Positions 22,559 to 35,355 of a stretch of 64,000 nucleotides of DNA are shown in pieces. Position numbers and translations under genes: made by a program. Below the pieces are notes generated by a model that was not told the DNA's origin, ran no database searches, and saw nothing but the letters and a program-made list of their open reading frames with translations. Each line of letters begins with the position of its first letter. The stretch's first letter is position 1. The DNA comes from Clarkia xantiana subsp. parviflora (taxonomy: Eukaryota; Streptophyta; Magnoliopsida; Myrtales; Onagraceae), in assembly GCA_036873135.1 (NCBI GenBank), contig JAPTYO010000020.1, positions 8,497,203 through 8,561,202 on the forward strand, in the 5' to 3' direction.

Positions 22559-24420
22559 TTCCCCCATCTTTTCCTTCTTCTTCCTTCTTCAATCCGAAGT
22601 GCAACCCAATCTTAAAAACAAAGCTAAAAAGCTTCACAATCTTCAAAGTAGAGCTAAAAAGCTCCAATCTTCAACAAATGGTCCAAGGCAACAGTTCCAA
22701 AGAATCAATGACGTTGATAATTGTGACAAATAAGATCAAGGTCCACCGTGGTCTCAGAGGTGAATATCCACTTGTAGCCTTCGTGGTCTCTCAGAGGTGT
22801 GATAATCCACGTGTAGCAACAATCGGTTGGTCTTCATCATGCTCTCAGCGGAGTGATGACAGCCACCTATGGCCTTGAATCTTCAAAAAGAGTTGGACGG
22901 AGGATGAAGTTCCAATATCTCAGTCTTACTGCGAAGCTGAGGTTCCTATGTTTCAATCTCCCAAAAGGTGAAGTTCCTATGTCTCAGGTGATGAGGTTCC
23001 AATGTTTCAACCTTCTACAATATCCAACAAGACGAAGCTCCACACTTCAGTCTTCAAAATACCAAGGTATGACAACCCGGTAATCACAAAACAGCCATTC
23101 CAATCTTCAAAATATAAGAACTGTCCTCAGAGCAACCATTATCAACAAGTTCAACTGCAAATCAGTTGAAACCAACAATCCAAGCAAAACCCAAGCTTGG
23201 TATCAACAAATCCCATCAAAACGAGCAACACAATGCTCCATTCTTCAACAAATTCAACTGAAAGACAGTTGAAGTCCCAGCAATCCAAGCTATCCAATGC
23301 TTGAATGAATCATATCTCATCAAAACCACAGAATATCCATCCGGCAATAAAAAAAAACAGCAATTTCAGCACTTTTCAGCAATTTTCAGCACTTTTTAGC
23401 AAATTTCAGCTACTTTCAGCAAAATTCAGCAACAGCAGAATTTTAACAGCAACAACTGAAATTCCAGCAACAATATACAGCTGAAAATGCAACATCTCAC
23501 AGCATATCTATCCCGGTAATCCAAATTTCAGCCATTTCGGCCAAAAAACAGCAATTTTCAGCACTTTTCAGCAATTCCCAGCAACTTTAAGCAAAATTAA
23601 ACAACAGCAGAATTTTAACAGCAATATAACAACTGAAAATCGCAGCCAATCACAGCAACCATTCCCGCAATAGCAATAACACATCAACAACAACCCCAAT
23701 CTGAAGTTTCAGCAGCAATAGGTGCATATACAGCAGCAGAAACTAATGTAACAGTGACAGCAGAAAATGGGATTGCATCATAATTTTGACAGTAAGATTC
23801 GAAAATCCAAATCACCTCGGAATTTGACGTATAATATATCAATGGAATCGTGAGACCGAGACGATTACGAAAAACTGAATTTCGCGGCCAACGGAAGAGT
23901 GGAAGGTGGCACGTGGTCCCCACGCGCCGGCGGTGTCAACGGCTTGTGGCGGCGCGTCCGGCGGCTTCTGGCGGCGCCGGAAAGAGCAGAATGGTCGCCC
24001 GAGGTATCTGGGTCGATTGGTGATGTCAATTTTGGAAGAAGATGTCTAAATCGAATGGGTAATTTTCGGGGTGCTTGGACAGAGCTACGGCGCTTGAAAG
24101 AACAAGATGAAAATTTTCTGGAAAAATTAAAAACGAAATCGGAACACCACGTTCAATGGCTCTGATACCATATAAAATGTTATAATCGAAGAGTGGTGGG
24201 AGAGAATGTAGAGAGCAATCCTTTACTAATATGAAACATTGTAATAGAATTGCTTAGTGATTACATAGAGTGGAGGCTCCTTTATATAGGAGACCTCTAG
24301 GACTAGTATGCCAAACCCTAGATACAATAGGGACTAATGTGCAAATACTAGAACTAACATAACTTAGCATAATTAGATAGTGACCCCATATGTATGATAC
24401 CATATGTATGATATCCAATA
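22559..24420 (-). repeat. Array unit 6
   Basis: 1,862 bp; LTR 24178-24420. A private change, 'gattacgaaaa' near 23864, closes the 83-codon minus-strand frame seen in its neighbours. Confidence 0.9.
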
Positions 24421-27098
24421 TTCCCCCATCTTTTCCTTCTTCTTCCTTCTTCAATCCGAAGTGCAACCCAATCTTAAAAACAAAGCTAAAAAGCTTCACA
24501 ATCTTCAAAGTAGAGCTAAAAAGCTCCAATCTTCAACAAATGGTCCAAGGCAACAGTTCCAAAGAATCAATGACGTTGATAATTGTGACAAATAAGATCA
24601 AGGTCCACCGTGGTCTCAGAGGTGAATATCCACTTGTAGCCTTCGTGGTCTCTCAGAGGTGTGATAATCCACGTGTAGCAACAATCGGTTGGTCTTCATC
24701 ATGCTCTCAGCGGAATGATGACAGCCACCTATGGCCTTGAATCTTCAAAAAGAGTTGGACGGAGGATGAAGTTCCAATATCTCAGTCTTACTGCGAAGCT
24801 GAGGTTCCTATGTTTCAATCTCCCAAAAGGTGAAGTTCCTATGTCTCAGGTGATGAGGTTCCAATGTTTCAACCTTCTACAATATCCAACAAGACGAAGC
24901 TCCACACTTCAGTCTTCAAAATACCAAGGTATGACAACCCGGTAATCACAAAACAGCCATTCCAATCTTCAAAATATAAGAACTGTCCTCAGAGCAACCA
25001 TTATCAACAAGTTCAACTGCAAATCAGTTGAAACCAACAATCCAAGCAAAACCCAAGCTTGGTATCAACAAATCCCATCAAAACGAGCAACACAATGCTC
25101 CATTCTTCAACAAATTCAACTGAAAGACAGTTGAAGTCCCAGCAATCCAAGCTATCCAATGCTTGAATGAATCATATCTCATCAAAACCACAGAATATCC
25201 ATCCGGCAATAAAAAAAAAAGGGTTTATAGGTTTTTTGGTACTCTATGTTTGACCACTTTTGGCTTTTGGTACCACATGTTTGGTTTTGCCTATTTTTGG
25301 TACCATACGTTTGTCAATTGTTTACTTTTGGTCCGACCGTTAGAGTTGACCGTTAAATAGTCACGTGACTTGCACATGCTTAGCCCTAAGTTTTGATTTT
25401 GTTCAGTTTAGTCCTCGGATTTTTTTGTCCTAACTTTATATTTTTGCAATTTCGTCCTTAAACATTTCCAACCGCACCTTAGGACTAAATTGACCTAGCC
25501 ATGGTCCAACCCATGGCTAGGGTCATCGGACCCGGGCGACCCTAACCATGGTCCGACCTAGCCATGGGTTGGACCATGGCTAGGTCAATTTAGCATTAGG
25601 GTCCAATTGGATCCATTAGACCCAATTGCTAAATTGACCTAGCTATGGTCCGACCCATTGCTAGGTCGGACCATAGTTAGGGTCGCCTGTGTCCGGAAAC
25701 CCTAGCCATGGTCCGAACTAGCCATGAATCGGACCATAGCTAGGTCAATTTAGTCCTAGGGTGCGGTTGAAATGTTTGAAGGCTAAATTGCAAAAATAAA
25801 AAGTTAGGACAAAATATTTGAGGACTTAAATGAACAAAATCAAAATTTGAGGTTAGGCATGTGAAATCACGTAACTATTTAACGGTCAACTCTAACGGTC
25901 AACTAACGGTCGGACCAAAAGTAAACAATTGACAAACGTATGGTACCAAAAATAGGCAAAACCAAACATGTGGTACCAAAAGCCAAAAGTGGACAAACAT
26001 AGGGTACCAAAAGACCTATAAACCCAAAAAAAAAACAGCAATTTCAGCACTTTTCAGCAATTTTCAGCACTTTTTAGCAAATTTCAGCTACTTTCAGCTA
26101 AATTCAGCAACAGCAGAATTTTAACAGCAACAACTGAAATTCCAGCAACAATATACAGCTGAAAATGCAACATCTCACAGCATATCTATCCCGATAATCC
26201 AAATTTCAGCCGTTTCGGCCAAAAAACAGCAATTTTCAGCACTTTTCAGCAATTTCCAGCAACTTTAAGCAAAATTTAACAACAGCAGAATTTTAACAGC
26301 AATATAACAACTGAAAATCGCAGCCAATCACAGCAACCATTCCCGCAATAGCAATAACACATCAACAACAACCCCAATCTGAAGTTTCAGCAGCAATAGG
26401 TGCATATACAGCAGCAGAAACTAATGTAACAGTGACAGCAGAAAATGGGATTGCATCATAATTTTGACAGTAAGATTCGAAAATCCAAATCACCTCGGAA
26501 TTTGACGTATAATATATCAATGGAATCGTGAGACCGAGACGATTCCGAAAAACTGAATTTCGCGGCCAACGGAAGAGTGGAAGGTGGCACGTGGTCCCCA
26601 CGCGCCGGCGGTGTCAACGGCTTGTGGCGGCGCGTCCGGCGGCTTCTGGCGGCGCCGGAAAGAGCAGAATGGTCGCCCGAGGTATCTGGGTCGATTGGTG
26701 ATGTCAATTTTGGAAGAAGATGTCTAAATCGAATGGGTAATTTTCGGGGTTCTTGGACAGAGCTACGTCGCTTGAAAGAACAAGATGAAAATTTTCTGGA
26801 AAAATTAAAAACGAAATCGGAACACCACGTTCAATGGCTCTGATACCATATAAAATGTTATAATCGAAGAGTGGTGGGAGAGAATGTAGAGAGCAATCCT
26901 TTACTAATATGAAACATTGTAATAGAATTGCTTAGTGATTACATAGAGTGGAGGCTCCTTTATATAGGAGACCTCTAGGACTAGTATGCCAAACCCTAGA
27001 TACAATAGGGACTAATGTGCAAATACTAGAACTAACATAACTTAGCATAATTAGATAGTGACCCCATATGTATGATACCATATGTATGATATCCAATA
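24421..27098 (-). repeat. Array unit 7 with foldback insertion
   Basis: 2,678 bp; LTR 26856-27098. It carries the 805-bp palindromic element at 25221-26025 plus markers 'cggaatgatg' near 24712 and 'ctacgtcgctt' near 26763, all shared only with unit 8. Confidence 0.92.
25221..26025. mobile_element. Palindromic (foldback) transposon, copy 1
   Basis: 805 bp, starting GGGTTTATAGG and ending CCTATAAACCC. The two halves are inverted copies for most of their length. The outer ~140 bases match closely, with GGTACC-containing blocks and CCGACCGTTAG; the inner arms are more diverged, and the centre is built of inverted 'ctagccatggtc' motifs. About ten A residues flank each side where an uninserted unit has a single A tract of 9-10, which suggests a 9-10-base target duplication. 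No coding capacity. It resembles non-autonomous Mutator-like or foldback elements; the family is not identified. Confidence 0.88.
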
Positions 27099-29776
27099 TT
27101 CCCCCATCTTTTCCTTCTTCTTCCTTCTTCAATCCGAAGTGCAACCCAATCTTAAAAACAAAGCTAAAAAGCTTCACAATCTTCAAAGTAGAGCTAAAAA
27201 GCTCCAATCTTCAACAAATGGTCCAAGGCAACAGTTCCAAAGAATCAATGACGTTGATAATTGTGACAAATAAGATCAAGGTCCACCGTGGTCTCAGAGG
27301 TGAATATCCACTTGTAGCCTTCGTGGTCTCTCAGAGGTGTGATAATCCACGTGTAGCAACAATCGGTTGGTCTTCATCATGCTCTCAGCGGAATGATGAC
27401 AGCCACCTATGGCCTTGAATCTTCAAAAAGAGTTGGACGGAGGATGAAGTTCCAATATCTCAGTCTTACTGCGAAGCTGAGGTTCCTATGTTTCAATCTC
27501 CCAAAAGGTGAAGTTCCTATGTCTCAGGTGATGAGGTTCCAATGTTTCAACCTTCTACAATATCCAACAAGACGAAGCTCCACACTTCAGTCTTCAAAAT
27601 ACCAAGGTATGACAACCCGGTAATCACAAAACAGCCATTCCAATCTTCAAAATATAAGAACTGTCCTCAGAGCAACCATTATCAACAAGTTCAACTGCAA
27701 ATCAGTTGAAACCAACAATCCAAGCAAAACCCAAGCTTGGTATCAACAAATCCCATCAAAACGAGCAACACAATGCTCCATTCTTCAACAAATTCAACTG
27801 AAAGACAGTTGAAGTCCCAGCAATCCAAGCTATCCAATGCTTGAATGAATCATATCTCATCAAAACCACAGAATATCCATCCGGCAATAAAAAAAAAAGG
27901 GTTTATAGGTTTTTTGGTACTCTATGTTTGACCACTTTTGGCTTTTGGTACCACATGTTTGGTTTTGCCTATTTTTGGTACCATACGTTTGTCAATTGTT
28001 TACTTTTGGTCCGACCGTTAGAGTTGACCGTTAAATAGTCACGTGACTTGCACATGCTTAGCCCTAAGTTTTGATTTTGTTCAGTTTAGTCCTCGGATTT
28101 TTTTGTCCTAACTTTATATTTTTGCAATTTCGTCCTTAAACATTTCCAACCGCACCTTAGGACTAAATTGACCTAGCCATGGTCCAACCCATGGCTAGGG
28201 TCATCGGACCCGGGCGACCCTAACCATGGTCCGACCTAGCCATGGGTTGGACCATGGCTAGGTCAATTTAGCATTAGGGTCCAATTGGATCCATTAGACC
28301 CAATTGCTAAATTGACCTAGCTATGGTCCGACCCATTGCTAGGTCGGACCATAGTTAGGGTCGCCTGTGTCCGGAAACCCTAGCCATGGTCCGAACTAGC
28401 CATGAATCGGACCATAGCTAGGTCAATTTAGTCCTAGGGTGCGGTTGAAATGTTTGAAGGCTAAATTGCAAAAATAAAAAGTTAGGACAAAATATTTGAG
28501 GACTTAAATGAACAAAATCAAAATTTGAGGTTAGGCATGTGAAATCACGTAACTATTTAACGGTCAACTCTAACGGTCAACTAACGGTCGGACCAAAAGT
28601 AAACAATTGACAAACGTATGGTACCAAAAATAGGCAAAACCAAACATGTGGTACCAAAAGCCAAAAGTGGACAAACATAGGGTACCAAAAGACCTATAAA
28701 CCCAAAAAAAAAACAGCAATTTCAGCACTTTTCAGCAATTTTCAGCAATTTTTAGCAAATTTCAGCTACTTTCAGCTAAATTCAGCAACAGCAGAATTTT
28801 AACAGCAACAACTGAAATTCCAGCAACAATATACAGCTGAAAATGCAACATCTCACAGCATATCTATCCCGATAATCCAAATTTCAGCCGTTTCGGCCAA
28901 AAAACAGCAATTTTCAGCACTTTTCAGCAATTTCCAGCAACTTTAAGCAAAATTTAACAACAGCAGAATTTTAACAGCAATATAACAACTGAAAATCGCA
29001 GCCAATCACAGCAACCATTCCCGCAATAGCAATAACACATCAACAACAACCCCAATCTGAAGTTTCAGCAGCAATAGGTGCATATACAGCAGCAGAAACT
29101 AATGTAACAGTGACAGCAGAAAATGGGATTGCATCATAATTTTGACAGTAAGATTCGAAAATCCAAATCACCTCGGAATTTGACGTATAATATATCAATG
29201 GAATCGTGAGACCGAGACGATTCCGAAAAACTGAATTTCGCGGCCAACGGAAGAGTGGAAGGTGGCACGTGGTCCCCACGCGCCGGCGGTGTCAACGGCT
29301 TGTGGCGGCGCGTCCGGCGGCTTCTGGCGGCGCCGGAAAGAGCAGAATGGTCGCCCGAGGTATCTGGGTCGATTGGTGATGTCAATTTTGGAAGAAGATG
29401 TCTAAATCGAATGGGTAATTTTCGGGGTTCTTGGACAGAGCTACGTCGCTTGAAAGAACAAGATGAAAATTTTCTGGAAAAATTAAAAACGAAATCGGAA
29501 CACCACGTTCAATGGCTCTGATACCATATAAAATGTTATAATCGAAGAGTGGTGGGAGAGAATGTAGAGAGCAATCCTTTACTAATATGAAACATTGTAA
29601 TAGAATTGCTTAGTGATTACATAGAGTGGAGGCTCCTTTATATAGGAGACCTCTAGGACTAGTATGCCAAACCCTAGATACAATAGGGACTAATGTGCAA
29701 ATACTAGAACTAACATAACTTAGCATAATTAGATAGTGACCCCATATGTATGATACCATATGTATGATATCCAATA
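27099..29776 (-). repeat. Array unit 8 with the same foldback insertion
   Basis: 2,678 bp, exactly the length of unit 7; LTR 29534-29776. It shares the insertion site, element and flanking markers of unit 7, so the pair arose by duplication of a whole unit after the insertion. A small difference is 'cagcaatttttagc' near 28745. Confidence 0.92.
27899..28703. mobile_element. Palindromic (foldback) transposon, copy 2
   Basis: 805 bp, identical by eye to 25221-26025 and in the same poly-A position of its unit. It is a passenger copy made by unit duplication, not a second insertion. Confidence 0.9.
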
Positions 29777-31629
29777 TTCCCCCATCTTTTCCTTCTTCTT
29801 CCTTCTTCAATCCGAAGTGCAACCCAATCTTAAAAACAAAGCTAAAAAGCTTCACAATCTTCAAAGTAGAGCTAAAAAGCTCCAATCTTCAACAAATGGT
29901 CCAAGGCAACAGTTCCAAAGAATCAATGACGTTGATAATTGTGACAAATAAGATCAAGGTCCACCGTGGTCTCAGAGGTGAATATCCACTTGTAGCCTTC
30001 GTGGTCTCTCAGAGGTGTGATAATCCACGTGTAGCAACAATCGGTTGGTCTTCATCATGCTCTCAGCGGAGTGATGACAGCCACCTATGGCCTTGAATCT
30101 TCAAAAAGAGTTGGACGGAGGATGAAGTTCCAATATCTCAGTCTTACTGCGAAGTTGAGGTTTCTATGTTTCAATCTCCCAAAAGGTGAAGTTTCTATGT
30201 CTCAGGTGATGAGGTTCCAATGTTTCAACCTTCTACAATATCCAACAAGACGAAGCTCCACACTTCAGTCTTCAAAATACCAAGGTATGACAACCCGGTA
30301 ATCACAAAACAGCCATTCCAATCTTCAAAATATAAGAACTGTCCTCAGAGCAACCATTATCAACAAGTTCAACTGCAAATCAGTTGAAACCAACAATCCA
30401 AGCAAAACCCAAGCTTGGTATCAACAAATCCCATCAAAACGAGCAACACAATGCTCCATTCTTCAACAAATTCAACTGAAAGACAGTTGAAGTCCCAGCA
30501 ATCCAAGCTATCCAATGCTTGAATGAATCATATCTCATCAAAACCACAGAATATCCATCCGGCAATAAAAAAAAAACAGCAATTTCAGCACTTTTCAGCA
30601 CTTTTTAGCAAATTTCAGCTACTTTCAGCAAAATTCAGCAACAGCAGAATTTTAACAGCAACAACTGAAATTCCAGCAACAATATACAGCTGAAAATGCA
30701 ACATCTCACAGCATATCTATCCCGGTAATCCAAATTTCAGCCATTTCGGCCAAAAAACAGCAATTTTCAGCACTTTTCAACAATTTCCAGCAACTTTAAG
30801 CAAAATTCAACAACAGCAGAATTTTAACAGCAATATAACAACTGAAAATCGCAGCCAATCACAGCAACCATTCCCGCAATAGCAATAACACATCAACAAC
30901 AACCCCAATCTGAAGTTTCAGCAGCAATAGGTGCATATACAGCAGCAGAAACTAATGTAACAGTGACAGCAGAAAATGGGATTGCATCATAATTTTGACA
31001 GTAAGATTCGAAAATCCAAATCACCTCGGAATTTGACGTATAATATATCAATGGAATCGTGAGACCGAGACGATTCCGAAAAACTGAATTTCGCGGCCAA
31101 CGGAAGAGTGGAAGGTGGCACGTGGTCCCCACGCGCCGGCGGTGTCAACGGCTTGTGGCGGCGCGTCCGGCGGCTTCTGGCGGCGCCGGAAAGAGCAGAA
31201 TGGTCGCCCGAGGTATCTGGGTCGATTGGTGATATCAATTTTGGAAGAAGATGTCTAAATCGAATGGGTAATTTTCGGGGTGCTTGGACAGAGCTACGGC
31301 GCTTGAAAGAACAAGATGAAAATTTTCTGGAAAAATTAAAAACGAAATCGGAACACCACGTTCAATGGCTCTGATACCATATAAAATGTTATAATCGAAG
31401 AGTGGTGGGAGAGAATGTAGAGAGCAATCCTTTACTAATATGAAACATTGTAATAGAATTGCTTAGTGATTACATAGAGTGGAGGCTCCTTTATATAGGA
31501 GACCTCTAGGACTAGTATGCCAAACCCTAGATACAATAGGGACTAATGTGCAAATACTAGAACTAACATAACTTAGCATAATTAGATAGTGACCCCATAT
31601 GTATGATACCATATGTATGATATCCAATA
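29777..31629 (-). repeat. Array unit 9
   Basis: 1,853 bp; LTR 31387-31629. It shares 'gaagtttctatgtctc' (near 30187) and 'ggtgatatcaatt' with unit 10 only, and lacks one step of the internal short repeat. Confidence 0.9.
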
Positions 31630-33492
31630 TTCCCCCATCTTTTCCTTCTTCTTCCTTCTTCAATCCGAAGTGCAACCCAATCTTAAAAACAAAGCTAAAA
31701 AGCTTCACAATCTTCAAAGTAGAGCTAAAAAGCTCCAATCTTCAACAAATGGTCCAAGGCAACAGTTCCAAAGAATCAATGACGTTGATAATTGTGACAA
31801 ATAAGATCAAGGTCCACCGTGGTCTCAGAGGTGAATATCCACTTGTAGCCTTCGTGGTCTCTCAGAGGTGTGATAATCCACGTGTAGCAACAATCGGTTG
31901 GTCTTCATCATGCTCTCAGCGGAGTGATGACAGCCACCTATGGCCTTGAATCTTCAAAAAGAGTTGGACGGAGGATGAAGTTCCAATATCTCAGTCTTAC
32001 TGCGAAGCTGAGGTTTCTATGTTTCAATCTCCCAAAAGGTGAAGTTTCTATGTCTCAGGTGATGAGGTTCCAATGTTTCAACCTTCTACAATATCCAACA
32101 AGACGAAGCTCCACACTTCAGTCTTCAAAATACCAAGGTATGACAACCCGGTAATCACAAAACAGCCATTCCAATCTTCAAAATATAAGAACTGTCCTCA
32201 GAGCAACCATTATCAACAAGTTCAACTGCAAATCAGTTGAAACCAACAATCCAAGCAAAACCCAAGCTTGGTATCAACAAATCCCATCAAAACGAGCAAC
32301 ACAATGCTCCATTCTTCAACAAATTCAACTGAAAGACAGTTGAAGTCCCAGCAATCCAAGCTATCCAATGCTTGAATGAATCATATCTCATCAAAACCAC
32401 AGAATATCCATCCGGCAATAAAAAAAAAACAGCAATTTCAGCACTTTTCAGCAATTTTCAGCACTTTTTAGCAAATTTCAGCTACTTTCAGCAAAATTCA
32501 GCAACAGCAGAATTTTAACAGCAACAACTGAAATTCCAGCAACAATATACAGCTGAAAATGCAACATCTCACAGCATATCTATCCCGGTAATCCAAATTT
32601 CAGCCATTTCGGCCAAAAAACAGCAATTTTCAGCACTTTTCAGCAATTTCCAGCAACTTTAAGCAAAATTCAACAACAGCAGAATTTTAACAGCAATATA
32701 ACAACTGAAAATCGCAGCCAATCACAGCAACCATTCCCGCAATAGCAATAACACATCAACAACAACCCCAATCTGAAGTTTCAGCAGCAATAGGTGCATA
32801 TACAGCAGCAGAAACTAATGTAACAGTGACAGCAGAAAATGGGATTGCATCATAATTTTGACAGTAAGATTCGAAAATCCAAATCACCTCGGAATTTGAC
32901 GTATAATATATCAATGGAATCGTGAGACCGAGACGATTCCGAAAAACTGAATTTCGCGGCCAACGGAAGAGTGGAAGGTGGCACGTGGTCCCCACGCGCC
33001 GGCGGTGTCAACGGCTTGTGGCGGCGCGTCCGGCGGCTTCTGGCGGCGCCGGAAAGAGCAGAATGGTCGCCCGAGGTATCTGGGTCGATTGGTGATATCA
33101 ATTTTGGAAGAAGATGTCTAAATCGAATGGGTAATTTTCGGGGTGCTTGGACAGAGCTACGGCGCTTGAAAGAACAAGATGAAAATTTTCTGGAAAAATT
33201 AAAAACGAAATCGGAACACCACGTTCAATGGCTCTGATACCATATAAAATGTTATAATCGAAGAGTGGTGGGAGAGAATGTAGAGAGCAATCCTTTACTA
33301 ATATGAAACATTGTAATAGAATTGCTTAGTGATTACATAGAGTGGAGGCTCCTTTATATAGGAGACCTCTAGGACTAGTATGCCAAACCCTAGATACAAT
33401 AGGGACTAATGTGCAAATACTAGAACTAACATAACTTAGCATAATTAGATAGTGACCCCATATGTATGATACCATATGTATGATATCCAATA
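31630..33492 (-). repeat. Array unit 10
   Basis: 1,863 bp; LTR 33250-33492. Sister of unit 9 by shared substitutions. Confidence 0.9.
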
Positions 33493-35355
33493 TTCCCCCA
33501 TCTTTTCCTTCTTCTTCCTTCTTCAATCCGAAGTGCAACCCAATCTTAAAAACAAAGCTAAAAAGCTCCACAATCTTCAAAGTAGAGCTAAAAAGCTCCA
33601 ATCTTCAACAAATGGTCCAAGGCAACAATTCCAAAGAATCAATGACGTTGATAATTGTGACAAATAAGATCAAGGTCCACCGTGGTCTCAGAGGTGAATA
33701 TCCACTTGTAGCCTTCGTGGTCTCTCAGAGGTGTGATAATCCACGTGTAGCAACAATCGGTTGGTCTTCATCATGCTCTCAGCGGAGTGATGACAGCCAC
33801 CTATGGCCTTGAATCTTCAAAAAGAGTTGGACGGAGGATGAAGTTCCAATATCTCAGTCTTACTGCGAAGCTGAGGTTCCTATGATTCAATCTCCCAAAA
33901 GGTGAAGTTCCTATGTCTCAGGTGATGAGGTTCCAATGTTTCAACCTTCTACAATATCCAACAAGACGAAGCTCCACACTTCAGTCTTCAAAATACCAAG
34001 GTATGACAACCCGGTAATCACAAAACAGCCATTCCAATCTTCAAAATATAAGAACTGTCCTCAGAGCAACCATTATCAACAAGTTCAACTGCAAATCAGT
34101 TGAAACCAACAATCCAAGCAAAACCCAAGCTTGGTATCAACAAATCCCATCAAAACGAGCAACACAATGCTCCATTCTTCAACAAATTCAACTGAAAGAC
34201 AGTTGAAGTCCCAGCAATCCAAGCTATCCAATGCTTGAATGAATCATATCTCATCAAAACCACAGAATATCCATCCGGCAATAAAAAAAAAACAGCAATT
34301 TCAGCACTTTTCATCAATTTTCAGCACTTTTTAGCAAATTTCAGCTACTTTCAGCAAAATTCAGCAACAGCAGAATTTTAATAGCAACAACTGAAATTCC
34401 AGCAACAATATACAGCTGAAAATGCAACATCTCACAGCATATCTATCCCGGTAATCCAAATTTCAGCCATTTCGGCCAAAAAACAGCAATTTTCAGCACT
34501 TTTCAGCAATTTCCAGCAACTTTAAGCAAAATTCAACAACAGCAGAATTTTAACAGCAATATAACAACTGAAAATCGCAGCCAATCACAGCAACCATTCC
34601 CGCAACAGCAATAACACATCAACAACAACCCCAATCTGAAGTTTCAGCAGCAATAGGTGCATATACAGCAGCAGAAACTAATGTAACAGTGACAGCAGAA
34701 AATGGGATTGCATCATAATTTTGACAGTAAGATTCGAAAATCCAAATCACCTCGGAATTTGACGTATAATATATCAATGGAATCGTGAGACCGAGACGAT
34801 TCCGAAAAACTGAATTTCGCGGCCAACGGAAGAGTGGAAGGTGGCACGTGGTCCCCACGCGCCGGCGGTGTCAACGGCTTGTGGCGGCGCGTCCGGCGGC
34901 TTCTGGCGGCGCCGGAAAGAGCAGAATGGTCGCCCGAGGTCTCTGGGTCTATTGGTGATGTCAATTTTGGAAGAAGATGTCTAAATCGAATGGGTAATTT
35001 TCGGGGTTCTTGGACAGAGCTACGGCGCTTGAATGAACAAGATGAAAATTTTCTCGAAAAATTAAAAACGAAATCGGAACACCACGTTCAATGGCTCTGA
35101 TACCATATAAAATGTTATAATCGAAGAGTGGTGGGAGAGAATGTAGAGAGCAATCCTTTACTAATATGAAACATTGTAATAGAATTGCTTAGTGATTACA
35201 TAGAGTGGAGGCTCCTTTATATAGGAGACCTCTAGGACTAGTATGCCAAACCCTAGATACAATAGGGACTAATGTGCAAATACTAGAACTAACATAACTT
35301 AGCATAATTAGATAGTGACCCCATATGTATGATACCATATGTATGATATCCAATA
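33493..35355 (-). repeat. Array unit 11
   Basis: 1,863 bp; LTR 35113-35355. It shares 'ctctgggtctattgg', 'cccgcaacagc' and 'tttcatcaatttt' with unit 12. Private changes include 'aagctccacaatc' near 33564 and 'ctatgattcaatc' near 33881. Confidence 0.9.

Noticed and set aside
25163..25360. 65-codon ORF crossing into the foldback element
   Set aside because: It is a chance fusion of array leader and transposon end, duplicated at 27841 with the unit.
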